Assembly: GCA_937965665.1 (NCBI GenBank)
Contig: CALCJE010000356.1
Location: 1-14,658 of the forward strand
Length of the DNA: 14,658 nucleotides
Direction of reading: 5' to 3'
From: an uncultured Bacteroidales bacterium
Lineage (GTDB): Bacteria > Bacteroidota > Bacteroidia > Bacteroidales > UBA4417
This document shows, piece by piece, positions 1 to 8,527 of this stretch. The notes beneath the pieces are model-generated. The model was not told the origin of the DNA and did not search any database. It saw nothing but the letters and a program-made list of their open reading frames with translations. A program made the position numbers and the translations under genes. The stretch's first letter is position 1. Each line of letters opens with the position of its first letter.

Positions 1-1811
1 TGGTTGATATAGTATTCGAAAGCAATATCCTGGTGCCGGTCGAATGCATGAGCCGCAAAATTATGCTGCACCGATTTTTCAAAACCTTCTTCCAAACGCT
101 GGTTGAAAAGGTCTTTTCCCATAAGTTTTACCAATCCATCAATATCATGAGGTACATACCAGGTGTACTGCCAGGCATTTCCTTCAATCCAATGTTTGCC
201 TGAAAAAGGATCAAAATCTTCCATCCACCTGCCAAGTGAATCTTTTGGAACCTGCATCTTCAACTCCGGGTGAAACTGGTTTTTCCAGTTCCCTGATCTT
301 CCCAGAAAAAAAGTATAGTCAGCATCCTGTTTCATGGCTTTTGCCAACTGGGCAGCACAAAAATCAGTGTATGCATAATCCAGTGTCCGCGAGGCAGCAT
401 CAATTTCAAGGGGAACGTACCCCAACCGATTGTACACATTTAATCTTTCCATACCCGAGAGCCCTTCGCCGGGTGGCCTGATGCCCTGTACCATTCCGTT
501 ATGCCTGACAGCTTTGTAAAGCTTATTTACATCATAATTCCGGATGCCTTTCTGAAAAGCCGAAACCATTAATGCTATTTCGTGGGTAACATCCATTATA
601 CCAGTCATCTTTAGCCCTGTCGGGCCATTGTTTGTCCAGCCCGTTTTGTCGTAAAGTTCAAGTTCGGTGCGTACCCAGTTATTCATTATGTCGGGTGCGA
701 TAAGCGAAAGAATGGTGTTGTAATTCCAGAACGAATTCCAGAATGCGTCGCCCCCATACATGACACCGCCAGCGGGTAATTGCTGAATTTTATTATATGG
801 ATCACGATAGCGTCCATCCACATCGCTCCAGGTTTGTTTGGCAAAACTTCGGTAAAAATTGGTATAAAATTTCTCCTTATTCAGCTCACTTCCCTTTACT
901 TCGATACGCGAAAGCAATGCGTTCCATTGTTCGCGGGCCGAAGCTGCAACTGCTTCGAAATTCCACCCGAAAGGATCCAATTCGGTTTTCAGGTTATTCC
1001 TGGCGCCTTCCATATCCACCAGCGAGAGCCCGACTTTCAGCATAATCGCCTCATTCGCCTGGGTTGAATAGGTCACAAAAGCGCCCACATCCTTTTTCCC
1101 TTTGATTTGGTCAACCTGGGTCAGGATACTTTCATTATTCCAGCCATTCAGCGATTTAAAGGGTTTATTGAATTGAATGGTAAAGTAAAGGGTATACTCA
1201 CCATAGGCAGCGCCGGTTTGTGCGAAACCTTCCACCACATTATTGCCAATTTTGTTGAATACAGCATTCCTGATATCCACTCCATATTCGACAGGGAAGT
1301 TTAAAGCCAACAGGATGCGAGCGTCGTTATTAGCCTGAAAGGTATATTTATGAAATCCGCAATGTGTTGATGCCGTAAGTTCAGCCTTGCAACCGGCATC
1401 AAAAAGTTCGCATGAATAATATCCGGGCGAAGCTTTCTCAGTTTCCTTTAAAATGCGTGAATGAAAACCTGATCCGGCGCCGCGATAGGCTTTAGAGCTC
1501 GCGCCGTTGTCTTTCGTAAAATCCTGGATTGCCGGCATCACCATCAAACCGGCCATGGTCCAGGCGTGCAGATGGCTGAATCCCGTGACATTCATAATTG
1601 AATACTCATAACCTGCCATCCAGCCCGATTCCTGGTTATCGGGACCCAGTTGCACCATTCCATAAGGTACGCCTGCATACGGCCCCAACATCCACCTCGA
1701 ATTGGAAGTTCCGGTAAAGACATTCACATAATCTACCGGCTTTTTTGCGGTTTGTCCGTAGCCTGTTAATAATAAGCAAGTTAACAGGACAATGAGCAAA
1801 TGTGTTTTCAT
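1..1811 (-). CDS. GH92 exo-alpha-mannosidase (partial, C-terminus beyond window)
   Basis: Glycoside hydrolase family 92, a family of calcium-dependent exo-alpha-mannosidases, probably periplasmic. I translated 603 residues from the ATG at 1811; no stop occurs before the window edge. Residues 1-20 (MKTHLLIVLLTCLLLTGYGQ) form a signal peptide. The N-terminal beta-sandwich carries YAGVPYGMVQLGPD, matching the family's PFGMVQLSPD block. The (alpha/alpha)6 domain shows GGDAFWNSFW and HWIEGNAWQYTWYVPHD; E543 in the latter corresponds well in position to the catalytic acid Glu533 of BT3990. The reading frame ends just after FEYYIN, before the family's GNEP block and before the expected catalytic-base aspartates. 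Family proteins are usually about 730-790 aa, so roughly 150 residues are missing through truncation by the window, not visible damage. It follows GH31 by 48 bp and is the last visible gene of the hydrolase operon. The linkage attacked (alpha-1,2, 1,3, 1,4 or 1,6) cannot be read from this. Confidence 0.9.
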   Translation of the reverse strand, partial: MKTHLLIVLLTCLLLTGYGQTAKKPVDYVNVFTGTSNSRWMLGPYAGVPYGMVQLGPDNQESGWMAGYEYSIMNVTGFSHLHAWTMAGLMVMPAIQDFTKDNGASSKAYRGAGSGFHSRILKETEKASPGYYSCELFDAGCKAELTASTHCGFHKYTFQANNDARILLALNFPVEYGVDIRNAVFNKIGNNVVEGFAQTGAAYGEYTLYFTIQFNKPFKSLNGWNNESILTQVDQIKGKKDVGAFVTYSTQANEAIMLKVGLSLVDMEGARNNLKTELDPFGWNFEAVAASAREQWNALLSRIEVKGSELNKEKFYTNFYRSFAKQTWSDVDGRYRDPYNKIQQLPAGGVMYGGDAFWNSFWNYNTILSLIAPDIMNNWVRTELELYDKTGWTNNGPTGLKMTGIMDVTHEIALMVSAFQKGIRNYDVNKLYKAVRHNGMVQGIRPPGEGLSGMERLNVYNRLGYVPLEIDAASRTLDYAYTDFCAAQLAKAMKQDADYTFFLGRSGNWKNQFHPELKMQVPKDSLGRWMEDFDPFSGKHWIEGNAWQYTWYVPHDIDGLVKLMGKDLFNQRLEEGFEKSVQHNFAAHAFDRHQDIAFEYYIN

Positions 1812-1859
1812 TTTATTTTTATGTTTTTGCTTTGATGCATTTTGATGTTTTGACCGTTT

Positions 1860-4283
1860 TTACTTTTTGCCAATTACCACGTTCTTTCCCGAATAATTCA
1901 CCACTTTGTCGAACTTTTCAATTGCATCGTTACCCGTTCCTTTGTTTTTGCCAACAAAAACGATATTAAACCTACGTTCATTAATCATTCCCGGAAAGGA
2001 GCCTTTGCGATCAGCAATTGTCAACGTTTTTTTCTTATCATTCCAGGAAAATTGTACAGTTGAATAAGCCCCTTTTTCATAATTGTAGTTGTCGTTTTCA
2101 TCTTCATACAAAGTAAACTCCCCGTTGGCTCCTTCGTAAATGCGGATTTCAAGATTATCCCATTTCTTTTCGGTGGCATATTGAACTTTTGGTCCAACGG
2201 GCAGAATTGTTCCAGCCTTCACAAACAAAGGAATGATATCTAGAGGAACCTCTTTTTTCACTGTTTGTCCGCCATTGAACTTTTCGCCGGTCCAGAAGTC
2301 GTACCAGTCGTTTCCTTTAGGCAGGTAAACGTTTTTTGATTTTACAATACTGAAATCTTCAACTTTTACAGAGTCTCCCGCCTTTACCTCAGTTTTTGAG
2401 TACATGGGCTGTGTTACAGGATTTACCAATATCGAACTGCCAAACATAAATTCATCGTTGATATCCAGCGCTTGTTTATCATGTGCAAAATCCATAACAA
2501 GGGCCCGCATCATACTCGACTGCCTGGAAGTTACATTCCATGAGGTTGCATAAATATAGGGTAACAGGCTGTATCGTAAGTTTATATATTTTTCGATGGC
2601 ATCGTAAGCCGGGTTTCCTTTTTCCCCAAACTGATAAAGCTCCCGTGGCGCACCTTCGCCATGCGAACGCATCATGGGGCAAAAAGCACCAAACTCCATC
2701 CATCGCACATGTAATTCCCTGTAGTCGGCATTTTTGAGCGGATCCTTAAAATTCCACAGAAAGAATCCACCTATATCGCTGTTCCAATAAGGAATACCTG
2801 AAAGTGAAAAATTTAAGCCTGCAGAAATCTGGTTACGTAAGGCAGCCCATGAAGCCACCACATCGCCCGACCATGTATTGGCGCCAAAGCGCTGCTGACC
2901 GGCAAAAGCCGAACGGGTAAGAATAAATATCCGCTTATCGGAGGTTTGCATACGCTGATGCTCAGAAACACCTCCAACTGTCATCAGTGGAAAGGCATTG
3001 CAAACCTTACGGAATGAACCCAAATAAGTTTTAGTGTCAAAATCAGATGGTTTTGGATTAAAATGGTCAGGTTCAGATGAATCCATCCACCAGCCATCCA
3101 TTCCCAGCGAAAATATTCCCTTATTCAAATAATCCCAATAAATATCGCGTGCTGCAGGATTGTAAGGATCGTACACTCTCACCCCGGATGGATAATCGAG
3201 TCTTGGAGGCCACTTTTCGGAACCCGATTGAGGCCAGGTATCAAAATTGAAAAGTGCATTAATTTTTTCAAGCTCCTTATATTGCTTTGTCATGGGGCCA
3301 AACGAATTCCAGATTGAAATAATCATGTGAGCATTTAAACCGTGCACATCGTTTACCATTTTCTGAGGGTCGTAAAATCCAGTATTCAGAAACTCCATGG
3401 CATTCCACTGGTAATTGTTGCCCCAGTACTGCCAGTCCTGGATAATACCATCGAGCGGGACACCCAACGTACGAAACTTTTGCACCACACCCAGTAATTC
3501 ATCCTGGCTCTTGTAACGTTCGCGGCTTTGCCAGAATCCATAAGTCCATAAGGGAAACATGGGAACCTGCCCGGTAAGGTTGCGCATGCAGCCAATTACA
3601 GCATCGGCATTTGCACCGTACATAAAATAATAATCAATGCCTTCGGCAACCTCCGATTTGAATAAAGTATGTTCAGCATTATCCTCAAAAATTGTTGGTG
3701 AGTAGTTGTCCCAAAACAATCCATATCCTTTTGCCGAAAGGAAAAACGGAATGTAATCATCGGTATTACCCTGAACCATTGTAAGTTTCAGGTTACGCTT
3801 CGACATTTTACCTTCCTGCTGCTGACCTAAACCATAAATGGCTTCGTTCTTTTCGAGAACGAAGGACTGTGTAACTGAATATGTCTTAACTCCCGCATCA
3901 TTATAGTCAATGAATGTAGTTCCCGATTCCTTTTCGGACAAAAGTTGCATAGCCTGGTTTGCAAAGGCAACCATTCCTGTTTTCAGGTTTAGTAAAACTT
4001 CAATCTTTTCGCTTTTCAGCGACAGTTCATTCCCATGAAGTTTAACACTGAATGCTGTTTTCTGAGGTGTTTTAACGACCGAAAGGCTTTGTTTCTCAAA
4101 AGTTTTACCTTCAGGATATTTTATTATCCTGACAATAGATGGGCTATAAAACTTTATTTCAACTTGAACTGCATTTATTACAGTAGTTACTCCAAAATCA
4201 GTTTTCTGGTAGGTCTGGGCATTGCTTGCCAACCTGAAAACAAAAATTAATGCCAAACTTATATATATGCGTATTAACCTCAT
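1860..4283 (-). CDS. GH31 alpha-glycosidase (alpha-xylosidase or alpha-glucosidase type)
   Basis: Family GH31 retaining exo-alpha-glycosidase, 807 aa, predicted periplasmic. Residues 1-23 are a signal peptide ending SNAQ. An N-terminal beta-sandwich (about 25-235, with YGLGQQQEG at 150-158) precedes the TIM barrel (about 240-585). The nucleophile is D401 in GWWMDSSEPD and the acid/base is D474 in ANTWSGDVV, both in the standard GH31 arrangement. Active-site blocks IIQDWQYWG (280-288) and MMRSHGEG (537-544) are also present. The C-terminal part (about 590-807) is beta-rich, with a DUF5110-like block around YEGANGEFTLYEDENDNYNY. There is no PA14 insertion, unlike some Bacteroides xyloglucan alpha-xylosidases, and the length fits its absence. 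The start ATG at 4283 lies 10 bp after the GH43 stop, so the two genes are co-transcribed. Activity on alpha-xylosides is plausible from context; alpha-glucosidase or alpha-galactosidase activity is not excluded. Confidence 0.92.
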   Translation of the reverse strand: MRLIRIYISLALIFVFRLASNAQTYQKTDFGVTTVINAVQVEIKFYSPSIVRIIKYPEGKTFEKQSLSVVKTPQKTAFSVKLHGNELSLKSEKIEVLLNLKTGMVAFANQAMQLLSEKESGTTFIDYNDAGVKTYSVTQSFVLEKNEAIYGLGQQQEGKMSKRNLKLTMVQGNTDDYIPFFLSAKGYGLFWDNYSPTIFEDNAEHTLFKSEVAEGIDYYFMYGANADAVIGCMRNLTGQVPMFPLWTYGFWQSRERYKSQDELLGVVQKFRTLGVPLDGIIQDWQYWGNNYQWNAMEFLNTGFYDPQKMVNDVHGLNAHMIISIWNSFGPMTKQYKELEKINALFNFDTWPQSGSEKWPPRLDYPSGVRVYDPYNPAARDIYWDYLNKGIFSLGMDGWWMDSSEPDHFNPKPSDFDTKTYLGSFRKVCNAFPLMTVGGVSEHQRMQTSDKRIFILTRSAFAGQQRFGANTWSGDVVASWAALRNQISAGLNFSLSGIPYWNSDIGGFFLWNFKDPLKNADYRELHVRWMEFGAFCPMMRSHGEGAPRELYQFGEKGNPAYDAIEKYINLRYSLLPYIYATSWNVTSRQSSMMRALVMDFAHDKQALDINDEFMFGSSILVNPVTQPMYSKTEVKAGDSVKVEDFSIVKSKNVYLPKGNDWYDFWTGEKFNGGQTVKKEVPLDIIPLFVKAGTILPVGPKVQYATEKKWDNLEIRIYEGANGEFTLYEDENDNYNYEKGAYSTVQFSWNDKKKTLTIADRKGSFPGMINERRFNIVFVGKNKGTGNDAIEKFDKVVNYSGKNVVIGKK

Positions 4284-4293
4284 ATTTAGTGCT

Positions 4294-5271
4294 TTATTTA
4301 CCTTTCTTGATAAATGAGGCCACTCCCTTTGGGCTTATTCTTTTGATGTTTCCTTCAGCATCGAAATTTAAACTGTCAATACAAAGTTGCCTCACAGTTA
4401 TGCCTTTTGGTTGCGGATACATTAAGCGATGGTAAAGAATATAATCCTGGCCGTTTTCCCTGAAAACCGTATGATGCCCCGGCCCGTAGGTAGAACTATC
4501 GGCAGAGGTTGATAAAATGGGGCTGTTTTTCCCTTCCTTCCAGGGGCCAAAAGGAGTATTCGCGGTTGAATACCTGATTTTATAGGTATAATCCACTGCT
4601 TTTCCTTCGGAATACATCAGGTAGTACATGCCGTTTCGTTTGAGCATAAAGGGCGCTTCAAAATAATTGGGCGGCGAAATATCCTTTGGCTCTCCATCAA
4701 AAGTTATCATGTCTTTTTTGAGCTTAACGGCAAAACAGTGTCCGTTCACCCAATTTAATCCCGAACCCCAATAAAGATAAGCTTGTCCATCACTGTCAAT
4801 AAAACACTCGGCATCAATCATGTGGAAGCCCGGTAACTGAAATCGATTTATTAATGGACTGCCATCAGCTTTAGCGTTTTTCCACGGACCGAGCGGAACA
4901 TCGCTGACTCCGGCCCAGATTTCATTACCCACCGAAACATACATGTAATACTTACCATTACGGGCTTTAACCACCGAAGGCGCCCAAACCATATCGTTTC
5001 CGGAATTATTGCTGGTACATGCCATTTTCGTTGGCCAGTTGATATGTTTTTGGTTGAAACTCTTAAAATCTTTCGTTTCAAGTACCGCCAGCTCTTTGCT
5101 TCCCCACGGATCAATGGTGGCATAAATGTAGAATGTATCACCAAATTTTATGATCGTAGGATCAGCAAGATACCCGTTGAATATTGGATTTGAAATTACC
5201 GGGGCATTTTTCTGGCTAAAGGCCAGTATATTTACTATGCTTAAAATGACTAAAAAAAGTACTTTTTTCAT
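4294..5271 (-). CDS. GH43 five-bladed beta-propeller glycosidase (arabinofuranosidase/xylosidase type)
   Basis: Family GH43 inverting glycosidase, 325 aa, predicted periplasmic. Signal peptide at residues 1-20 (ends LAFSQ). The catalytic triad is visible: base D37 in GYLADPTI, pKa-modulating D153 in HMIDAECFIDSDG, and acid E205 in YFEAPFMLKRNG. YGPGHHTVF (262-270) supplies the conserved active-site histidine region. The protein is a single propeller with no C-terminal carbohydrate-binding or beta-sandwich domain, at the short end of the family. Known GH43 activities are alpha-L-arabinofuranosidase, beta-xylosidase, endo-arabinanase and exo-beta-1,3-galactanase. An exo-acting arabinofuranosidase or xylosidase fits the exo-enzyme neighbours best, but this is inference. 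It sits 78 bp after GH2 and 10 bp before GH31. I see no TAnnTTTG promoter box in the 78-bp gap, so read-through from GH2 is likely. Confidence 0.9.
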   Translation of the reverse strand: MKKVLFLVILSIVNILAFSQKNAPVISNPIFNGYLADPTIIKFGDTFYIYATIDPWGSKELAVLETKDFKSFNQKHINWPTKMACTSNNSGNDMVWAPSVVKARNGKYYMYVSVGNEIWAGVSDVPLGPWKNAKADGSPLINRFQLPGFHMIDAECFIDSDGQAYLYWGSGLNWVNGHCFAVKLKKDMITFDGEPKDISPPNYFEAPFMLKRNGMYYLMYSEGKAVDYTYKIRYSTANTPFGPWKEGKNSPILSTSADSSTYGPGHHTVFRENGQDYILYHRLMYPQPKGITVRQLCIDSLNFDAEGNIKRISPKGVASFIKKGK

Positions 5272-5349
5272 TTGAATTTAAATTTTAGAATTACTATCCC
5301 TCAATCATCTGAATTACAGGATACCAGCTTTTTATATTTTCAACCTGGT

Positions 5350-8082
5350 TTACTTTGCTTCAGCAGAAAGTGTTAAAACTTCATTACCGGTGATCGACGA
5401 TGCTGGTTTAAAATCAGAACTTTTCATGTAATTGATAAGGCTGGATCTGAGCTGCCGCGCAACCGGTCGTTTTTCCAGATCAGTATGCAAATCAACCGAT
5501 GAAAAAACTAATAATCCTTTACCAACCCTTGCTTCGAAAACATTACCCAGCTTTCGGTTTTTAAAGAAATTATCAATCACGGTCACTATCGGGTCCACGG
5601 CCAGTTTATCAAGGATAACTGTTTTTGAATTTTTACATAAATCCCACCATTGCCAGTTGGAGTAAAAATCAGTCGGAAAATCGCGGAAAGCTGCGTGGTT
5701 CGGGTCCATCAGCAATCCCATGGTCCCGGGTTGATCAGGGAAATGGACCGGGCTCCAGAAAACAGGGACAAATTTTCCGGTTATCCCAGAAATATTATTC
5801 ACATCCGGATTTAGGAGAACTTTCTTTCCTTCGTCCAGGGCCGCAAGGGCATCTTTAAATGAAGTGGTGACAACTATCTCGTCATCCTGCGATTTAACTT
5901 CGGGTTGATACAGCCAAAAGTTCCATTGGTTTTTATAGCCTGTTCCCTGAAGCATTAATTGTATGGTGTATTTTGCCGGGGCCGGCATGTCTGCAAGTGG
6001 AATGCTAAAACTGCCCAGCTTAGAAGTGTTTCCTTTCAGCACCTGCGAAAACCGGGCCGAATCTTCCCTGATTATTTTTCCATCACTGCCAATTACCCGC
6101 CATTTCAGTACTGCATTTTTATAATCTTTGAAATAATCAGCAATTCCATATTCGGCCTTAAATGTTTCGTTTGTGGTATACACCGCTTTTTCGAACCAAA
6201 GCAACGGTACAACTTCGCTGCAAAACATTCGCCATTCTTCGGCGCTCACAAAGCCTTTCGATTCCCAGAATGCATTCAGAACACCCACCAATGCAGTTCC
6301 CTGCCCGGGGAAATCATGTAAGTCGAGCAACTGGAAACCGCTTAGTCCTGAAGTTTTCAACGCCCGTTCAATTTCTTCTTTATACAATAAGGTTGCAAAT
6401 TTGCCGGTAGCTGCCGTGTAATCGCCAGCCTTCGATAATAATCCTTTCCTTTCGAGGTCTTTCTGAACTGCAATGAAATTTACCGGCGATAAAACACCTT
6501 TATATTTTTCAATCTCTTTCATGTCGGGGTACACGGAATATTGACCTATTTCGTGCGAAACAACCGGGATACTCAGATGATCTATAGAATGGGTATAGTC
6601 TGTTTTAAAATCGGGCGAAAGCTGGTCGAATACACCTTGTCCGCGAACCCATCCTTTTTCAGTATTTTGTGTAATGTAGAAATCATCAACGCTTTCGGGC
6701 TGGGTGCCATGCTCTTTTTGAAACGAATAAGTAGTTGTAGTGTACAGATGTCGGGGATCCTTGTTCCGGAGCCTGGTAACCAGGCCGGTAAGCAGGTCGA
6801 AATTACCTTCGAGTTCGTTACCCATCGACCACAAAATAAAAGAAGGATGATTTCCATACTCCCGGATAATGTTATCGGCTTCGAGGTTAATAAAATTAAC
6901 CATCGGCTGATCTGCACCGAAGGTCAGGCTCCAGTTTGGAAGTTCGACCTGGATATACATTCCCATTTGATCAGCAACCCTGAAGGCCGCGTCGGGCGGG
7001 CACCACGAATGAAACCGCAGGTGGTTGAGCCCATAACTCCGGGCAGCTTCGAAAACTTTCCTCCAGCCTTCTTCATTCAAGGGCGGATGACCGGTAAGCG
7101 GAAAAATGCTGCATTCAAGCGTTCCGCGCAGGAACAAAGGCTTCCCATTTAGGTAGAAATGCCTGTCACTTGCTTTCAGGTCGCGGAATCCAACGGTTTG
7201 AAAACGCACCGCTTTTATTTTCTGTTTCCTGTCAAGCAACGAAACCTTCACAGTATACAGGTTGGGGTTAAATTCATCCCAGGGCTGAAGCGCGCCCGGA
7301 AGCTTAACTACAATAGCGGTTTTATCCTTTCCTGCGGCAGAGATGTTACTGCCTGCAATTTTATTGTTTTTATCAAGCACCTCAACCTTAATGGAATATG
7401 CACCCTGTGTTTTAAAAACGGTATTTACTTCGGCTTTCAGGCTTTTACCTGCAAAATCAGGATATACTGCCACAGCCGAAATAAAATTGGGATCAACGGC
7501 ACTCAGCGATATCTCACCAAGAATACCATTCCATTTAACCTGGGTTTCCTGGGTATAGGCATGTGCCATATCAGCATTATTCAAAACAAACTTTCTGGAG
7601 TTATCGATGCAAATGGTAATGATATGTTTGCCGGGCAACAGGTTTGCCGATAAGTCGTAATAGTGTGGTGTGCAAAGGCTGTAACTGTTCCCTATCTTTT
7701 TACCATCAATCCACACTGTCGATTCCCAAAGCACCCTTTCTAATTTCAGGCTGATATGTTTTCCATTCCAGTTTTGGGGGATGGTAACCTCTTTTTGATA
7801 ATAAGCCGGGCCGATATAAGAAACTTTTCGCTGAAGGTGAAGCATCACCTCGCGGACAAGCACGGGCTGAACATGCACCGGGTTCCCAATTCCCGCTGAA
7901 TCGAGGGTTGAAGGCAATGCAATTGCCAGGTTATAATCAAGTGTTTTCAGATCAACATTCGCGGGATTATGAACCGAATCCAGGCACAGGTTCCATTTGC
8001 CTGCCAGGTTAATAAATTCAGTTTGTGCATTGCACAAAAATGCTATATTCAGGAGAACGATGGCTGTAATTGATCTGATCAT
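5350..8082 (-). CDS. GH2 beta-glycosidase with C-terminal glutamine-amidotransferase-like domain
   Basis: Family GH2 retaining beta-glycosidase, first gene of the hydrolase operon. I start it at the ATG at 8082 (910 aa); extending to 8088 would need a TTG start and adds only two residues. Residues 1-20 (MIRSITAIVLLNIAFLCNAQ) form a signal peptide. The jelly-roll sugar-binding domain (about 25-195) and immunoglobulin-like domain (about 200-300) precede the TIM barrel (about 305-620). Acid/base is E423 in LWSMGNELEGN and nucleophile is E511 in VVSHEIGQYSVYPD; FHSWCPPDAAF and LDLHDFPGQGTALVG are further barrel blocks. Residues about 730-890 form a separate alpha/beta region (FVPVFWSP, EARVGKGLLVFSS) resembling the amidotransferase-like domain appended to some GH2 and beta-galactosidase proteins. 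Galactosidase, glucuronidase and arabinopyranosidase activities are all possible; family membership is secure, substrate is not. Confidence 0.92.
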   Translation of the reverse strand: MIRSITAIVLLNIAFLCNAQTEFINLAGKWNLCLDSVHNPANVDLKTLDYNLAIALPSTLDSAGIGNPVHVQPVLVREVMLHLQRKVSYIGPAYYQKEVTIPQNWNGKHISLKLERVLWESTVWIDGKKIGNSYSLCTPHYYDLSANLLPGKHIITICIDNSRKFVLNNADMAHAYTQETQVKWNGILGEISLSAVDPNFISAVAVYPDFAGKSLKAEVNTVFKTQGAYSIKVEVLDKNNKIAGSNISAAGKDKTAIVVKLPGALQPWDEFNPNLYTVKVSLLDRKQKIKAVRFQTVGFRDLKASDRHFYLNGKPLFLRGTLECSIFPLTGHPPLNEEGWRKVFEAARSYGLNHLRFHSWCPPDAAFRVADQMGMYIQVELPNWSLTFGADQPMVNFINLEADNIIREYGNHPSFILWSMGNELEGNFDLLTGLVTRLRNKDPRHLYTTTTYSFQKEHGTQPESVDDFYITQNTEKGWVRGQGVFDQLSPDFKTDYTHSIDHLSIPVVSHEIGQYSVYPDMKEIEKYKGVLSPVNFIAVQKDLERKGLLSKAGDYTAATGKFATLLYKEEIERALKTSGLSGFQLLDLHDFPGQGTALVGVLNAFWESKGFVSAEEWRMFCSEVVPLLWFEKAVYTTNETFKAEYGIADYFKDYKNAVLKWRVIGSDGKIIREDSARFSQVLKGNTSKLGSFSIPLADMPAPAKYTIQLMLQGTGYKNQWNFWLYQPEVKSQDDEIVVTTSFKDALAALDEGKKVLLNPDVNNISGITGKFVPVFWSPVHFPDQPGTMGLLMDPNHAAFRDFPTDFYSNWQWWDLCKNSKTVILDKLAVDPIVTVIDNFFKNRKLGNVFEARVGKGLLVFSSVDLHTDLEKRPVARQLRSSLINYMKSSDFKPASSITGNEVLTLSAEAK

Positions 8083-8471
8083 AGTCAAGAGGTATTCTGG
8101 TTATTGAGGTAGAACTTTTCGCAACATATCACCTGATTTCAAAATTTATTTTTCACAAAAACATTAGGTTTTTACGGCTTTTGGGAGATCAGGTTTAAGT
8201 TCGGAAAATTAATACATACCACGCAGGTATATTGTGACAATTCGTTCAATATTTAGTAAATATTCACATAAGAAATGGCAATTAAAGCTTTGGGATAAAT
8301 TCAATGCCCCGAATGCATAAAAAACAGCAAAACCAGCTGATGTTTGTTGATCTTTTTTTGCGTCCGTTAACACCCTGCAATGCAATCAATATTTATTGTA
8401 TAAACTATTCAGGATAGTATTTTTTGATGGCTATATAGTATTAAATCAGATTCTACCCTGATACAGGGCAT
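8083..8471 (-). other. Leader/promoter region of the GH2-GH43-GH31-GH92 operon
   Basis: AT-rich gap between the ROK terminator and the GH2 start. I find no plausible coding frame, no RNA gene and no exact TAnnTTTG box on the minus strand. Because a strong terminator lies just upstream, the hydrolase operon should have its own promoter here. The only symmetrical element of note is the odd-centred palindrome at 8248-8264; a weaker inverted repeat (ACTAT/ATAGT, 5-nt spacer) lies near 8404-8418. The leader could be over 150 nt long. Confidence 0.5.
8248..8264. promoter_or_regulatory. 17-nt perfect palindrome, candidate operator upstream of GH2
   Basis: Two perfect 8-base arms, AATATTTA and TAAATATT, around a central G, 166 bp upstream of the GH2 start codon. 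The geometry suits a dimeric regulator, but the AT-rich composition makes a chance match fairly likely, and no regulator gene is in the window. Confidence 0.25.
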
Positions 8472-8511
8472 AAAAAAAACGGCACCTTAATATTGAATTA
8501 AAGTGCCGTTT
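8472..8511 (-). terminator. Intrinsic terminator after the ROK kinase gene
   Basis: Read on the minus strand, a 14-bp stem (arms 8498-8511 and 8477-8490, one G.U pair) with a 7-nt loop is followed by eight U residues (8472-8479). It starts 17 bp beyond the kinase stop codon. There is no comparable T run on the plus-strand side, so it works in the minus direction. It separates the transporter-kinase unit from the hydrolase operon. Confidence 0.9.
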
Positions 8512-8527
8512 AAAAAAGAAAATCGGG

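Noticed and set aside
780..1304. Plus-strand frames of 65-95 codons
   Set aside because: They lie opposite the GH92 coding sequence, which accounts for the region.
6541..7152. 203-codon plus-strand frame inside GH2
   Set aside because: Antisense shadow of the GH2 catalytic region, which has intact family motifs; the plus-strand translation shows no signal peptide, domain or repeat I recognise.
7159..7653. 164-codon plus-strand frame inside GH2
   Set aside because: Antisense to the sugar-binding part of GH2; no recognisable motifs and no promoter or start context.
1..8082. Assigning the operon to xyloglucan use
   Set aside because: GH2, GH31 and GH43 fit, but there is no endo-xyloglucanase or SusC/D in the window, and GH92 has no role in xyloglucan breakdown.
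8083..8088. TTG start at 8088 for GH2
   Set aside because: An ATG two codons later at 8082 begins a standard signal peptide; a TTG start is not needed.
8396..8404. 9-mer TTGTATAAA shared by the GH2 leader and, on the other strand, the MFS promoter (11126-11134)
   Set aside because: About one shared 9-mer is expected by chance between two AT-rich regions of this size, and orientation and distance to the start differ.
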